DNA of 64,000 nucleotides, taken from positions 1 through 64,000 of the forward strand of contig NZ_VIQO01000034.1 in assembly GCF_007483665.1 (NCBI RefSeq), written 5' to 3'. The notes below the pieces were generated by a model. The model was not told the origin of the DNA. It was given only the letters and a program-made list of their open reading frames with translations, and did no database searches. Source of the DNA: Catellatospora sichuanensis. Lineage in GTDB: Bacteria; Actinomycetota; Actinomycetes; Mycobacteriales; Micromonosporaceae. Positions 50,956 through 61,049 of this stretch are shown here, in pieces (the first letter of the stretch is position 1; the number at the start of each line of letters is the position of its first letter). The position numbers and the translations under genes were made by a program.

Positions 50956-53261
50956 GCCCGTCCTGGCTGCGGGAGCTGCTGCTCGGGGCACGTATGGCGC
51001 TGGCCGGCGGCCGCTCCGGGCTGGCCCGCGCCACGCTGACCGCCGTCGGCGTCGGCCTCGGCGTGGCGATGCTGCTCGCCGCCGTCAGCATCCCGCACAT
51101 GATGCAGGCGCGCAGCGACCGCGGCGCGGCCCGCGCCGACCAGAACTACGGCACCCAGGTGGCGCGCACCGACCGGAGCACCCTGGTCGGAGTCGCCGAC
51201 ATGCAGTACCGCGACACCTCGTTCCGCGGTCGGCTCGTGCAGGCTGAGGGCTCCCAGCCGGTGCTCCCGCCAGGCCTGAGCGCGCTTCCGCGACCGGGCG
51301 AGATGGCCGTGTCCCCGGCGCTCGCCCGGCTGCTGGTGAGCCCGGAAGGAGCGCTGCTGCGCGAGCGGCTGCACTATCCGACAACCGCCCTCATCGCCGA
51401 CGAAGGCCTGCAAGGCCCCGGCGAACTGGCCTTCTACCTGGGCACGGACACGCTCACCGCGGACACCTCCGGCGTGAGCCGGCGCAACGCCTTCGGCGAC
51501 GAGAACACCTCCGAGGGCCTGGACCCGGTGCTGCTGCTCCTGGTCGTGATCATCTTCGTGGTGCTGCTGCTGCCGGTCGCCATGTTCGTCGCATCGGCGA
51601 TCCGCTTCGGCGGCGACAGCCGTGACCGGCGGCTGGCCGGAGTGCGCCTGGTCGGGGCCGACACCGGCATGGCCCGGCGCATCGCCGCCGGCGAGGCCAT
51701 GCTCAGCGCGCTGCTCGGCATCGCCGCCGGGGCGGTGATGTTCCTGGCGGGGCGCTCGTTCGTGGGCTCGGTCGAGCTGATGGGCATCAGCGTCTACCCG
51801 TCCGACGTCCAGCCCGACCCGGTGCTGGCAGCGCTGATCGTGCTGGCCGTGCCCGCGGCCGCGGTCGTGGTCACCATGCTGTCGCTGCGCCGCGTCTTGA
51901 TCGAACCCCTGGGCGTGGTACGCCGCGGCGCAGACACCCCGCGGCGGCTCTGGTGGCGCCTGCTCATGCCCGCGCTCGGCGTGCTCCTGCTGCTGCCGCT
52001 GGTCGGCAGCGTCAGCAAGGAGAGCGAAGGGTTCAGCGAGTGGCAGGTCATCGGCGGGGTGTGCCTCATCCTGCTCGGTGTCGCCACCCTGCTGCCCTGG
52101 CTGGTGCAGTCGGTCGTCCGGCGGATCCATGGCGGACCCGTGGCCTGGCAGCTCGCCGTCCGGCGGCTCCAGCTCGACGGCAGCATGTCGGCGCGCGCCG
52201 TGACCGGGGTCGCCGTCGCGGTCGCCGGGGCGATCGGCCTGCAGATGATGTTCGCCGCGGTCGAGGCCAACTACCAGCGCTTCAGCGGCCAGGACTCGAC
52301 TCGCGCACAGATCTCCATCGCCGCCCGGATGCCGCACGGCTGGTCGGACGCGGCCGGGTTCGCCGCCCGGCTCGCGGCGACGCCCGGCGTCACCTCGGTG
52401 ACGCCCCGCAGCGTGCTGAGCCTGAACCTGCCCGCCTCGCCAAGCGGCGAGCAGGCGTCTGCGCCGCTGACCATCGGCGAATGCGCCGTGCTGCGCCGGC
52501 TCGCCGAGCTGGGGGACTGCGCCGACGGTGACGTGTTCCTGGTGGACAACCCGGACGTGCCGGTTCCCGCACCCGGCGCGACGGTCACGCTGAACGAGGA
52601 AGGCGAAGGCGCCACCTGGACGATCCCGTCCGGTGCACGCACCGTGCGGCCCCTGTCCGACCCGCTGAACGGGGACACCGTGGGCCTGCTGGCGACGCCC
52701 GCTGCGCTGCCCGTGGCGATCCGCGACCGGCCGGACCTGCAGCTGCAGGCACTGGTCACCGTCGACGCGGCCGCCACCGACACGGTCGACCGGGTGACCA
52801 ACACCCGCTGGGAGCTCGACCCGCTCGGCACGACCTGGGAACTGAACCCGACGGTCGTCGACAACAAGTTCGCCCAGATCCGGCGCGGCCTGTTCGCCGG
52901 GGCCGCGGCGACCCTGCTGCTGATCGGCGCGAGCCTGCTCGTGGTCGTGCTGGAGCAGCTGCGCGACCGCCGCAGGCTGCTGGCCGTCCTGGTCGCGTTC
53001 GGCACCCGGCGCCGGACCATGAGCTGGGCGATCCTGTGGCAGACCGCGGTGCCGGTGGTGCTCGGCCTGGTGCTGGCCTGCGCCGCGGGGGTGGGCCTCG
53101 GCGCGGTGCTGCTGCGCATCATCGGGGCACCGGTGGCGATCGACTGGGCCGGCATCGGCGTGGTGTCCGCGCTGGCCGGAGGCGTCATCCTGCTGGTCAC
53201 AGGGTTGAGCCTGCCGGTGCTGTGGCGGCTCATGCGGGCCGAGGGCCTGCGCACCGAGTGA
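50952..53261 (+). CDS. FtsX/MacB-type ABC permease
   Basis: A 769-residue membrane protein with about ten helices in two FtsX-like modules. It has a first helix RATLTAVGVGLGVAMLLAAV, a long extracellular domain, then LLLVVIIFVVLLLPVAMFVA, and a second set near 480-500 and 640-760 (AAATLLLIGASLLVVVLEQL). Mechanotransmission transporters of this type export peptides or drugs or extract lipids, coupled to the ATPase gene. The start is GTG 50952. A hairpin follows directly after the stop. Confidence 0.9.
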   Translation: MSPSWLRELLLGARMALAGGRSGLARATLTAVGVGLGVAMLLAAVSIPHMMQARSDRGAARADQNYGTQVARTDRSTLVGVADMQYRDTSFRGRLVQAEGSQPVLPPGLSALPRPGEMAVSPALARLLVSPEGALLRERLHYPTTALIADEGLQGPGELAFYLGTDTLTADTSGVSRRNAFGDENTSEGLDPVLLLLVVIIFVVLLLPVAMFVASAIRFGGDSRDRRLAGVRLVGADTGMARRIAAGEAMLSALLGIAAGAVMFLAGRSFVGSVELMGISVYPSDVQPDPVLAALIVLAVPAAAVVVTMLSLRRVLIEPLGVVRRGADTPRRLWWRLLMPALGVLLLLPLVGSVSKESEGFSEWQVIGGVCLILLGVATLLPWLVQSVVRRIHGGPVAWQLAVRRLQLDGSMSARAVTGVAVAVAGAIGLQMMFAAVEANYQRFSGQDSTRAQISIAARMPHGWSDAAGFAARLAATPGVTSVTPRSVLSLNLPASPSGEQASAPLTIGECAVLRRLAELGDCADGDVFLVDNPDVPVPAPGATVTLNEEGEGATWTIPSGARTVRPLSDPLNGDTVGLLATPAALPVAIRDRPDLQLQALVTVDAAATDTVDRVTNTRWELDPLGTTWELNPTVVDNKFAQIRRGLFAGAAATLLLIGASLLVVVLEQLRDRRRLLAVLVAFGTRRRTMSWAILWQTAVPVVLGLVLACAAGVGLGAVLLRIIGAPVAIDWAGIGVVSALAGGVILLVTGLSLPVLWRLMRAEGLRTE

Positions 53262-53268
53262 TCGGATC

Positions 53269-53306
53269 GGGCTGTTCCGCGCCGGATCACCGGAGCGGAA
53301 CAGCCC
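53269..53306 (+). terminator. Terminator after the ABC operon
   Basis: GGGCTGTTCCG (53269-53279) pairs with CGGAACAGCCC (53296-53306) 8 bp after the permease stop, followed by cttct. It also faces the convergent gene at 53325. Confidence 0.65.
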
Positions 53307-53324
53307 CTTCTCGGAAGCGTGCGA

Positions 53325-53945
53325 TCAGCTGGGGGACGGGCCGCCGTCGAGCCCGAAGGCCGCGAGCGGAGTCACCCGGGTGCGTCCTTCGTGGTCCGGC
53401 TCGGTCGGAGAGGACGAGAGTGCGTTCGCGTCCACGCCGTTGTAGACGTGCAGGCCGCTGTCCCCGGTGGCGATCCACAAGCCGCTGGTGACCCAGCCTG
53501 CGATGTCCAGCATCGGCGGGCCAGGGGTGAACCAATCGCCGCCTTCGCTCAGGAAGTAGGGGCTTTCGGTCACCGCGAAGCCGGTCACCGTGCGGCCGAC
53601 CACCGCGGCGACCGCATCAGGCGCCGAGGGCCGCCACTGGTGCGGCCGCCCGCCGACCTTCGGTGCCACCGCCAGGTCGAGGGTGTTCCAGGTGATCGAC
53701 AGGGCATCCCACTTGGCCCACTCCAGCTCCAGCTGGATTTCGCCCTCGAACACCAGCACCAGCGGGATGTCCTCGAACCACCGGTCCCTGACCGGGTCCC
53801 AGCCGGTCCAGCCCGCCGTCACCCGCCGGCCGATCAGGTCGAGCAGCCGCGACCGCTGGCGATCCAGCTGCACCGGCGCCGCAACGTAGTCGGAGCGCCA
53901 ACCGGACATCGCCTCGTCCCACGGCAGGGACCCCCCGTCACGCAT
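53325..53945 (-). CDS. Hypothetical protein
   Basis: A 206-residue protein that I do not recognise. It is soluble, beta-rich by eye and Trp-rich (MSGWRSDYVAAPVQLDRQRS and AGWTGWDPVRDRWFEDIPLVLV), with no signal peptide. The even spread of aromatic residues and normal codon use support a real gene. It resembles in style the small actinobacterial proteins found near toxin-immunity sets, but nothing here proves that. The start may be ATG 53943-53945 or the ATG 12 codons later. It precedes no partner gene on its strand. Confidence 0.6.
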   Translation of the reverse strand: MRDGGSLPWDEAMSGWRSDYVAAPVQLDRQRSRLLDLIGRRVTAGWTGWDPVRDRWFEDIPLVLVFEGEIQLELEWAKWDALSITWNTLDLAVAPKVGGRPHQWRPSAPDAVAAVVGRTVTGFAVTESPYFLSEGGDWFTPGPPMLDIAGWVTSGLWIATGDSGLHVYNGVDANALSSSPTEPDHEGRTRVTPLAAFGLDGGPSPS

Positions 53946-53962
53946 GCGGGGATCGTACGGTG

Positions 53963-54679
53963 TCAGTGGCGGGTGACCGTCAGGCTGGACACCCCGGCCA
54001 CGGCGTCGATGTCATAACGGTCGGCGGCGGAGTCCCATCCGGCCGGAGCGAAGACCGTGCCACCGGCGATGCCGGACCTGCGTGAGTCGTCGACCGTGAC
54101 GTTCGCCGCGCCGCCCCCGGCCGTGACCCGCACCGGCACGCCGTCCGGCGCCCGTACCGTGAAATCGCTCGCCCCGCCCGCCATCCGCACCGTCACCGGA
54201 CCTTCCGGACGGGGCAGGATCGCCTCGATGCGGTTCGAGCCTGCGGTGAAGTCCAGCCCGGCCACCCGGCCGCCGCCCAGGTCCACCAGCGTCTCCGTCG
54301 CGCCGCCGGAGAAGCGCAGATCCCAGCGCACCCGCTGGTCGAGCAGGATCTCCACGGCCCCGGCCCCGTTCTCTCCGGTGCCGCGCAGGTGCAGCTGATG
54401 GCGCCCGCCGGACTCGACGACGTCGGGCGCGATGCCCGAGTGGTCCGGGGTGCTGATCCGATAGAGGTCGCCGCCGAGGTCGGCGGCGTGCACGGTGACC
54501 GTGGTCGCACCGCTGACGACGGTAAGCGCGGCGCCGTCGCGGTCACCCCGCGCGGCGGAGACCACGTGCGCCCGAACGAGCCCGTCGCGACCGCGCTCGG
54601 GGTCGTCGTCGTGCCAGGGGGCGCAGCCGGTCGCCAGCAGGGTCAGGGTCAGTCCGGCCAGGACGGTGGGTGTTCTCAT
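53963..54679 (-). CDS. Lipoprotein with toast-rack-like beta domain
   Basis: A 238-residue lipoprotein (lipobox LLATGC, then APWHDDD). The mature part contains repeating short strands and DLGGGRVAGLDFTAGSNRIE, VRMAGGASDFTVRAPDGVPV and AGGGAANVTVDD. This resembles the toast-rack/DUF2154-like domains of cell-wall stress proteins, without a match I can prove. The start is ATG 54677-54679, which begins the signal peptide. It is located downstream of no operon and divergent from the dehydratase-like gene. Confidence 0.65.
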   Translation of the reverse strand: MRTPTVLAGLTLTLLATGCAPWHDDDPERGRDGLVRAHVVSAARGDRDGAALTVVSGATTVTVHAADLGGDLYRISTPDHSGIAPDVVESGGRHQLHLRGTGENGAGAVEILLDQRVRWDLRFSGGATETLVDLGGGRVAGLDFTAGSNRIEAILPRPEGPVTVRMAGGASDFTVRAPDGVPVRVTAGGGAANVTVDDSRRSGIAGGTVFAPAGWDSAADRYDIDAVAGVSSLTVTRH

Positions 54680-54779
54680 GATCGGCCGATACCCGGCTGC
54701 GCATGCGGCTACACGGCGACATGGCCGGGGTTTGCCTGCCGTGCGCCGCGAGCGCCGCGGGCGATGGCAGCATGAAGGC

Positions 54780-55841
54780 ATGACGCACCTGCCCACCCCT
54801 TACGTGTCTGTCGATGTCGACGTGCTGGACCGCAACATCGCCCGGATGGCGGCGTTCACCCGCGAGCGCGATCTCGCGCTGCGCCCGCACGCCAAGACGC
54901 ACAAGTGCCTGGAGATAGCGCGACGGCAGCTCGCGGCGGGGGCGACCGGGCTCACCGTGGCGACGGTCGCCGAGGCCGAGGTGTTCGCCGCGGCCGGCTG
55001 CGAGGACCTGTTCATCGCGTACCCGCTGTGGGTCGACCTGGCGCGCGGCGCGCGGCTGCGCGATGTCGCCGCACGAGCCGCCGTCCGTGTCGGCGTGGAC
55101 TCCGCCGAGAGCGCCCAGGCGCTGGCCCGGCACGCCGGGCGCGACATCGAGGTGATGGTCGAGGTCGACAGCGGTCACCGCCGCAGCGGCGTGCGCCCCG
55201 CCGACGCCGCCGCGGTCGCGCTCGCCGCGGACAAGGCAGGCCTGCGGGTACGCGGCGTGTTCACGTTCCCGGGCCACGGCTACGGCCCGGCGCTGGCCGA
55301 GGGCGTCGCCGCCCAGGAGGCGGTCGCGCTGGTCGACGCCGCGGACGCGATGCGGGCGGCCGGATTCGACGCCGACGTGGTCAGCGGCGGGTCGACGCCC
55401 ACGGCGGCGTGGAGCCACGTCACGGCGCTCAACGAGATCCGCCCGGGGGTGTACGCCTTCAACGACGCCCAGCAGGTCGAACTCGGCGTGTGCGACCTCG
55501 CGGACGTGGCGCTCGCCGTGGTGGCGACGGTGGTCAGCCGGTCCGCCGACCACGTGATCCTCGACGCGGGCGGCAAGGTGCTCGGCGCGGACCGCTCCGC
55601 CTGGGCGACCGGGCACGGGCGGCTGCCCGACCTGCCCGACGCGCGCATCACCGCGCTGTCCGAACACCACGCGACGGTGACCGTGCCGCCGGGCGCGGAG
55701 CTGCCCGAACGCGGCACGACCCTGCGCGTGGTGCCGAACCACGTGTGCGCCACGGTCAACCTCGCCGACGAGCTGATCGTCGTCTCCGGTGGCGCGGTCG
55801 TCGACCGGTGGGCGGTCGCCGCACGGGGGGCCAACACGTAA
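54780..55841 (+). CDS. D-threonine aldolase/D-serine dehydratase-like enzyme
   Basis: A 353-residue fold-type-III PLP enzyme. The PLP Lys is in LRPHAKTHKCLEIAR, and the C-terminal metal site VPNHVCATVNL gives the His and Cys zinc ligands of the D-serine dehydratase group. VVSGGSTPTAAW binds the PLP phosphate. It could degrade D-serine or D-threonine, useful in a cell remodelling peptidoglycan, but the substrate is not fixed. ATG 54780 begins the family's N-terminus. A strong terminator follows at 55925. Confidence 0.85.
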   Translation: MTHLPTPYVSVDVDVLDRNIARMAAFTRERDLALRPHAKTHKCLEIARRQLAAGATGLTVATVAEAEVFAAAGCEDLFIAYPLWVDLARGARLRDVAARAAVRVGVDSAESAQALARHAGRDIEVMVEVDSGHRRSGVRPADAAAVALAADKAGLRVRGVFTFPGHGYGPALAEGVAAQEAVALVDAADAMRAAGFDADVVSGGSTPTAAWSHVTALNEIRPGVYAFNDAQQVELGVCDLADVALAVVATVVSRSADHVILDAGGKVLGADRSAWATGHGRLPDLPDARITALSEHHATVTVPPGAELPERGTTLRVVPNHVCATVNLADELIVVSGGAVVDRWAVAARGANT

Positions 55842-55924
55842 CCCCTGTTCGAGGTCCCCGGCCGGCAGGTCACCTGCCTGGCCGGGGGTGACCGGTCCGC
55901 TCCGGCCGGGTGGTGCGGCCGTGC

Positions 55925-55962
55925 GGGGCCGGACGAGCGTTCTGCTCGTCCGGCCCCTTTTT
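55925..55962 (+). terminator. Rho-independent terminator
   Basis: A perfect 14-bp stem (55925-55938 with 55944-55957), 5-nt loop and a TTTTT tail: a textbook intrinsic terminator after the D-amino-acid enzyme gene. Confidence 0.85.
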
Positions 55963-55977
55963 GCGCCGGGCGCTGAA

Positions 55978-56020
55978 GAAATTCTTTCTTGAAATCGATT
56001 ACATGGGTTGATAGTTTCAC
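55978..56020 (+). promoter_or_regulatory. Shared M23 upstream motif, copy 2
   Basis: An AT-rich block ending GGGTTGATAGTTTCAC, aligning with 29172-29214 over about 43 bp with most positions equal. It lies about 115 bp upstream of the second M23 gene. GAAATCGATTAC inside it could be part of an operator. Confidence 0.5.
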
Positions 56021-56135
56021 CGTGTTCGATCGACGTTGGTGGATCACGTGCGTGCCATGGCGGACGCCGTGGCCCTGATCGTCCGCCACCTGGCGGCGAC
56101 GCGTCGCACCACTCCACACCCCTGAGGACGTGATC

Positions 56136-57650
56136 GTGCACCCCCCATCGGCACGTTTGCTGGCCCGCGCCCTGGTCGGGCTGATCGCCCTGGCCTCGGT
56201 CGCCGTCGCCCCTGCCGCGGCCTGGGCCGCGCCCAACTTCAAGGCACCGTTCCCCTGCGGGCAGCGCTGGACCTACAGCCACCACAGCGCCGAGGTCCGC
56301 CAGGCTCTCGACTTCGTACGCGCCGACGGCGGCGTCACCGGCGGCACCCCCGTCGTGGCGTCCGCGGCCGGTACGGCGTACCGGTTCTCGCAGCCCAGCG
56401 GGGCCGGCAACTACATCGCGATCGAGCACGGCGGCGGCTGGAAGACCTACTACTTCCACCTCACCTCCTACTCCGTGCCCGACGGCGCGTACGTGCAGCA
56501 GGGCCAGCAGATCGGGATCACCGGCAGCACCGGCAACTCCTCCGGCCCGCACATCCACTACGAGCAGCTGCTCAACGGCGTCGGCCAGGTCATCGCCATC
56601 AACGGGGTGTCGCTGGCCCCGTACCCCGGCTCCTACAACCAGCGCTACCTGACCAGCGACAACTGCGGCAGCACGCCGCCGGGTCCGAAGCTGTACGGCG
56701 GCTCGCCGACGGACTTCAGCGGCGACGGCAAGGACGACATCGTGGCGTTCACCCATGGCTCGCTGGCCGACGTGTACGTGTCGACCTCGACCGGTGCGGC
56801 GTTCGCGGGCACGTCGGTGAAGTGGAACGACTTCTTCGGCCTGTCCGGCGAGACGACGCTGACCGGTGACTTCAACGGCGACGGCAGGGACGACGTGGTC
56901 GCGTTCACCCACGGCACCGCCGGCACCGCGGCCGGCGACGTCTACGTGGCCCTGTCCACCGGCACCGGCTTCCTCGGCGGCGCGAAGTGGCACGACTGGT
57001 TCGCGCCCGGCGGCGAGATACCGGTGGTGGGCGACTTCAACGGTGATGGCAAGGACGACATCGCCACCTTCACCCACGACGCCGCCGGTGACGTGTACGT
57101 GGCGCTGTCGAACGGTTCGTCGTTCGGCGCGGGGGTCAAGTGGCACGAGTTCTTCGCCCCGGCGGGGGAGTTCCCGGCGGCCGGTGACGTGAACGGTGAC
57201 GGCAAGGACGACATCATCACGTTCACGCAGGGCCCGGCATCGGCGTCCGACGTGATCGTGGGCCTGTCCAACGGCACCTCGTTCGGGCCGGGACTGAAGT
57301 GGCACGACCTGTTCGCGGTCGGGTCCGAGCAGCCGCGCGTCGGTGACGTCGACGGCGACGGCAAGGACGACATCGTCACGTTCACCTGCAACGCCGACGC
57401 GGACGTCTACGCCGCCGTCTCCAACGGCTCCGCTTTCGTCGGCACGACGGTGAAGTGGAACGACTTCTTCTGCACCGCCGGGGAGTTCCCGTACCTCGGT
57501 GATTTCGACGGTGACGGCAGGGACGACATCATCGTGTTCACCAAGGGCTCGCTCAACGACGTGTACGTGGGCCTGTCCACCGGCACCGGTTTCCTGGGCG
57601 GGGCGAAGTGGCACGACTTCTTCGGCCTGACCGGCGAGACCACGCTCTAG
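56136..57650 (+). CDS. Secreted M23 peptidase with six FG-GAP repeats
   Basis: A secreted protein of about 504 residues. The signal peptide ends near AAAWA. Residues ~35-180 form an M23 domain: HHSAEVRQALDFV holds the Asp ligand and an upstream His offset from the usual HxxxD, and SGPHIHYEQL the HxH. Residues ~185-504 are six ~52-residue FG-GAP/VCBS repeats, each with a GDxNGDGxDD-type calcium loop followed by DVYVALS and KWHDFF. The repeats may bind wall glycan. GTG 56136 has GAGGA at seven bases; GTG 56130 is too close to it. It converges on the GH172 gene, which carries the same repeat type. Confidence 0.85.
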   Translation: MHPPSARLLARALVGLIALASVAVAPAAAWAAPNFKAPFPCGQRWTYSHHSAEVRQALDFVRADGGVTGGTPVVASAAGTAYRFSQPSGAGNYIAIEHGGGWKTYYFHLTSYSVPDGAYVQQGQQIGITGSTGNSSGPHIHYEQLLNGVGQVIAINGVSLAPYPGSYNQRYLTSDNCGSTPPGPKLYGGSPTDFSGDGKDDIVAFTHGSLADVYVSTSTGAAFAGTSVKWNDFFGLSGETTLTGDFNGDGRDDVVAFTHGTAGTAAGDVYVALSTGTGFLGGAKWHDWFAPGGEIPVVGDFNGDGKDDIATFTHDAAGDVYVALSNGSSFGAGVKWHEFFAPAGEFPAAGDVNGDGKDDIITFTQGPASASDVIVGLSNGTSFGPGLKWHDLFAVGSEQPRVGDVDGDGKDDIVTFTCNADADVYAAVSNGSAFVGTTVKWNDFFCTAGEFPYLGDFDGDGRDDIIVFTKGSLNDVYVGLSTGTGFLGGAKWHDFFGLTGETTL

Positions 57651-57663
57651 CCACCTGCGACGA

Positions 57664-57694
57664 CGAGGGCGCCCCACCGCAGGGGGCGCCCTCG
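57664..57694. terminator. Bidirectional terminator between FG-GAP genes
   Basis: CGAGGGCGCCCC (57664-57675) pairs perfectly with 57683-57694, 14 bp after the M23 stop and 8 bp from the GH172 stop on the other strand. Confidence 0.7.
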
Positions 57695-57701
57695 TTCCTG
57701 T

Positions 57702-60700
57702 TCAGGACAGGACTGGCCCCGGCCGGGGCAGGTCCGCGCCGGTGGCGAAGTTGTCGTGCCACTTCCAGCCGTTCTGGACGAACCTGCCACCGTCCGACAG
57801 CGACACGTACACGTCGGCCGCGCTGCCGCCCGTGTACGTCACCACGTCGGCCCGGCCGTCGCCGTCGAAGTCGCCCACGCCGGGCGTCTCCGCGCCGATC
57901 GCGAAGTTGTCGTGCCACTTCCAGCCCGTCTGCACGAACCGCCCGCCGTCGGACCGCGACACGTACACGTCCGCCGTGCTCCCACGGCTGAAGGCGACCA
58001 CGTCGTCGCGCCCGTCGCCGTCGACGTCGGCCAGTGCAGGCAGGTCGGTGCCTGCGGCCAGCTGGTCGTGCCACTTCCAGGCGTTCTGGACGAACCGGGT
58101 GCCGTCCGACAGCGCCACGAACACGTCGGCCGCGCTGCCGCCGGTGAACGTGACGATGTCGTCACGGCCGTCGCCGTCGACGTCGCCCAGTGCCGGGGTC
58201 TCGGTGCCGAACGCGAAGGTGTCGTGCCACTTGATCCCCGGCCCGAACCCGGTGCCGGTGGACAGGGCCACGTACACGTCGCCGGTCCCGCCCCGGGTGA
58301 ACGTGACGATGTCGGCGCGTCCGTCGCCGTCGACGTCACCGACGGCCGGGACCTCCGTGCCGACGGCGAAGAAGTCGTGCCACTTCACGCCCGGACCGAA
58401 CGACGAGCCGCCGGACAGCGCGACGTACACGTCGGCGGCGTCGCCGCGGGTGAAGGTGATGACGTCGGCGCGGCCGTCGCCGTTCACGTCGCCGGTCAGC
58501 GGCACCTCACTGTTGATCGCGAAGAAGTCGTGCCACTTCGTGTTCGCGCCGAACGCCGAACCGCTCGACACCGCGGCGTACACGTCGGCGGTGTCGGCGC
58601 GGGTGAACCGGAGGGCGTCGTCGCGGCCGTCGCCGTCGACGTCGCCGGCGCCGCGGACCCGGGTCGTCGCCGACACCACGCCCGACGCGGGTCCGGCGTT
58701 GCCCGCCGCGTCCACCGCGACCACGCGGTAGTGCCAGGTCTGCCGCGCGGGCAGCGGCCCGTGCCGGAAGCCGGTGGCGGAGACCGTGCCGACCAGGTTG
58801 CCGGGCACGATCGGCACATCGGAGGTGCGGGCGGCGTACACCCGGTAGCCGGCCACGCCGACGTCGTCGGTCGCGGCGGTCCAGCTCAGGCTGAGCGCGT
58901 GGGTGCGCCCGCCACCGAGCCCGAGCCCGGTGACCTGCCCCGGCGCGACCGTGTCGGCGAACGGGGTGACCAGGCTGAGCGCGTCGTAGCGGGCCGCCGT
59001 CCAGCTCGGGGACCCGGCGACCGGGGTCAGCGTGACGTTGATCGTCGACTTGCCCGCGGTGAACGCGGCGGGCAGCGTGAACTCGTCGGCCAGCCAGCGG
59101 TGGGTGCTGTTGCCCAGTGGCTGCAGCCAGGTCCCGGCGGACACCCCGTCGACCGTCACCGCCGCCTGCTGGCCGGGGGACTGCTGGTCGGCGCTGCGGC
59201 GCAGGCGTACCCCATGGTTGCCCGCGGCGACCGCGAGCCGGAAGCCGACCTGCCCACCGCCTGCCCGGACCTGCCCGGTCACCGTGCTCGGGTCGTCGCC
59301 CTCGAAGGCCGAGGTCAGCGGATACTGCGTGGCCCCGCTGTCCGACCAGGCGTGCGCGGCCCGGCTGGCCGCGTCGCCCGCGACCACCGTGTCGGTACGC
59401 CGGGCGGCGGCGGTGGGCTGGGTGTACAGGTATGCCGTGGAGCCGTAGTCGGCGGGCATGTCGTTGCCGGGCCCGTGCTCGATGCCGAACCGCAGCGCCG
59501 TGGTGTACGCCACCGCGTCGCCGATCAGCAGCCGGTACGCGCCGTCGCACTCGTCGGCGCAGCCGCCGGAGCGGAACTGGTGCGCCGGATTGCCGGTGAA
59601 CACGCCGCTGTACTCGCCGCGGTTGAAGTACCAGCCGGACTCGTAGAAGTCCTCGGTGCCGGTGCCGTGCCACCACGGGCTCGGCGACCCGTCGACGTGG
59701 ATCCGCTCGTCGCCCTCCAGGTAGTTACGGGTGTTGCCGCCGGTGATGTGCCCGCGCATGGTCTGCGTGACGCCGACGAGGCGGCCCCGGCCGGACTGGT
59801 CGGCGAGCGTCCAATCCTGGCCCATGACGACCTCGCCGCGCGCGGACCGGGCGGTGAAGTAGCCCGCGTCGCCGGTGGCCGCGAGCAGGTCGGTCCACCA
59901 CGCGCCCGGCGCGGAGGTCACCTCGACACCTACGCCGTTCACGGCCTGCCCGGTGGAGTTGACCAGCTCGACATTCGCGGTGCTGCGTAGCGGCATCGGC
60001 CACCAGGAGCTGTACCAGCCGCCCGGCGCGGCGTCCATGGCGAACATGAGCGCTCGCACCTGACGCTCGGCCAGGCCCGAGCCGAAGAACTCGCCGATCG
60101 GGGAGTCCACGGTGCGCCGCCCGTCGAAGGTGATCCGCAGCCGCAGTCCGGCCAGCACCGCCGGGGTGGCCGAGGCGTCGGGCATCCGCAGCCGCAGCGC
60201 GGTGATCAGCCGGGGCCCGGTCAGGTTCGCCGCGGCGACCTGCCCGCCCGCGGGAACCGACACGGTGGCGCTGGTGGTGGCCGACCCGGCCTGGGCCGGT
60301 TTCGGATCGCGCGTGCCCGCGGCGCGCAGCATCGTGATGACGTCATCGGCCTTGTCCGCGGCGCTGAACGTGGTGATGCCGTCGGCGTCGGCGAACTTAC
60401 GGTAGGACACGTGGTGGAAGAGCGGATTGTGCTGGGTCGTGATCCGCATCGAGGTCCGGTACGGCATCGGCACCTTCACGGTCACCCCGCCCGAGGTCTG
60501 GTCGGCATTGGTGACGAGGGGGTAGCTGAACGGTGCGCCGAGGTTGCCGTCGACCAGGTTCTGCAACCCGGTGTCGACGACGGTCACCCCGTCGAGTTCG
60601 ATGCGGATCCAGCCCGTCGCGGTGACGTTGCCCTCGTCGCGGGTGAACCAGATCGACTGGACCTCGCCGGGCCCGCGGTCCTCGGCGATGACGCAGCCGC

Positions 60701-60977
60701 CGGACTGGCGCAGGCAGGAGTATGCCCCGCTGAAGCCGTCGTCGTTGGACCCGTCCCGGCCGAAGCTGGAGAACTGGGCGGTGCGCGTACCGGCGGCCAG
60801 GTGCGGCAGCAGGTCGAGCCGCCGGTAGAGGTCCCACCCCACAGGACCCTTGTCCGCGACGGCCGCCAGACCTGTCGTGATGGCGCGGGGACTGGCCGGC
60901 GCGGCTCCGGCGGTGCTGGTCAGGACGAGCGCGACGGCCGCCGCCACGATGAGGGCACGCAGGTGAGGTGGGCGCAT
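57702..60977 (-). CDS. Secreted GH172 (DUF2961) enzyme with FN3 and six FG-GAP repeats
   Basis: A 1,091-residue secreted protein. The signal peptide ends near STAGAAPA. Residues ~45-400 carry the DUF2961/GH172 fold: [33 protein letters not shown]-like (read [19 protein letters not shown]), [15 protein letters not shown], and the catalytic-region [21 protein letters not shown] beta-sandwich (~560-690) and an FN3 domain (~695-780, [13 protein letters not shown]) follow, then six FG-GAP repeats (~785-1091). GH172 enzymes act on fructofuranosides or D-arabinan. D-arabinan would make sense in an actinobacterium that attacks mycolata walls, but this is inference. It converges on the M23 gene. Confidence 0.88.
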   Translation of the reverse strand: MRPPHLRALIVAAAVALVLTSTAGAAPASPRAITTGLAAVADKGPVGWDLYRRLDLLPHLAAGTRTAQFSSFGRDGSNDDGFSGAYSCLRQSGGCVIAEDRGPGEVQSIWFTRDEGNVTATGWIRIELDGVTVVDTGLQNLVDGNLGAPFSYPLVTNADQTSGGVTVKVPMPYRTSMRITTQHNPLFHHVSYRKFADADGITTFSAADKADDVITMLRAAGTRDPKPAQAGSATTSATVSVPAGGQVAAANLTGPRLITALRLRMPDASATPAVLAGLRLRITFDGRRTVDSPIGEFFGSGLAERQVRALMFAMDAAPGGWYSSWWPMPLRSTANVELVNSTGQAVNGVGVEVTSAPGAWWTDLLAATGDAGYFTARSARGEVVMGQDWTLADQSGRGRLVGVTQTMRGHITGGNTRNYLEGDERIHVDGSPSPWWHGTGTEDFYESGWYFNRGEYSGVFTGNPAHQFRSGGCADECDGAYRLLIGDAVAYTTALRFGIEHGPGNDMPADYGSTAYLYTQPTAAARRTDTVVAGDAASRAAHAWSDSGATQYPLTSAFEGDDPSTVTGQVRAGGGQVGFRLAVAAGNHGVRLRRSADQQSPGQQAAVTVDGVSAGTWLQPLGNSTHRWLADEFTLPAAFTAGKSTINVTLTPVAGSPSWTAARYDALSLVTPFADTVAPGQVTGLGLGGGRTHALSLSWTAATDDVGVAGYRVYAARTSDVPIVPGNLVGTVSATGFRHGPLPARQTWHYRVVAVDAAGNAGPASGVVSATTRVRGAGDVDGDGRDDALRFTRADTADVYAAVSSGSAFGANTKWHDFFAINSEVPLTGDVNGDGRADVITFTRGDAADVYVALSGGSSFGPGVKWHDFFAVGTEVPAVGDVDGDGRADIVTFTRGGTGDVYVALSTGTGFGPGIKWHDTFAFGTETPALGDVDGDGRDDIVTFTGGSAADVFVALSDGTRFVQNAWKWHDQLAAGTDLPALADVDGDGRDDVVAFSRGSTADVYVSRSDGGRFVQTGWKWHDNFAIGAETPGVGDFDGDGRADVVTYTGGSAADVYVSLSDGGRFVQNGWKWHDNFATGADLPRPGPVLS

Positions 60978-60991
60978 GGCGGGAACGTATA

Positions 60992-61023
60992 TTCGACACC
61001 CGTGAATGTCAATAAGTGTCGAA
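60992..61023. promoter_or_regulatory. Inverted repeat upstream of the GH172 gene
   Basis: TTCGACAC (60992-60999) and GTGTCGAA (61016-61023) form an inverted repeat with a 16-bp spacer, 15 bp upstream of the GH172 start. It is suitable for a dimeric sugar-sensing repressor. Confidence 0.5.
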
Positions 61024-61049
61024 CTATGTAGAGAAGACTGAGAAAACCT

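Noticed and set aside
56690-57640. The regularly spaced repeats as a CRISPR or DNA satellite
   Set aside because: They are in-frame ~52-codon protein repeats of the FG-GAP type.
54543-57677. A very long minus-strand open frame (over 1,000 codons)
   Set aside because: It is antisense to the D-amino-acid enzyme and M23 genes, is rich in Arg/Gly/His/Val shadow patterns and has no recognisable domain. High GC keeps antisense frames open.
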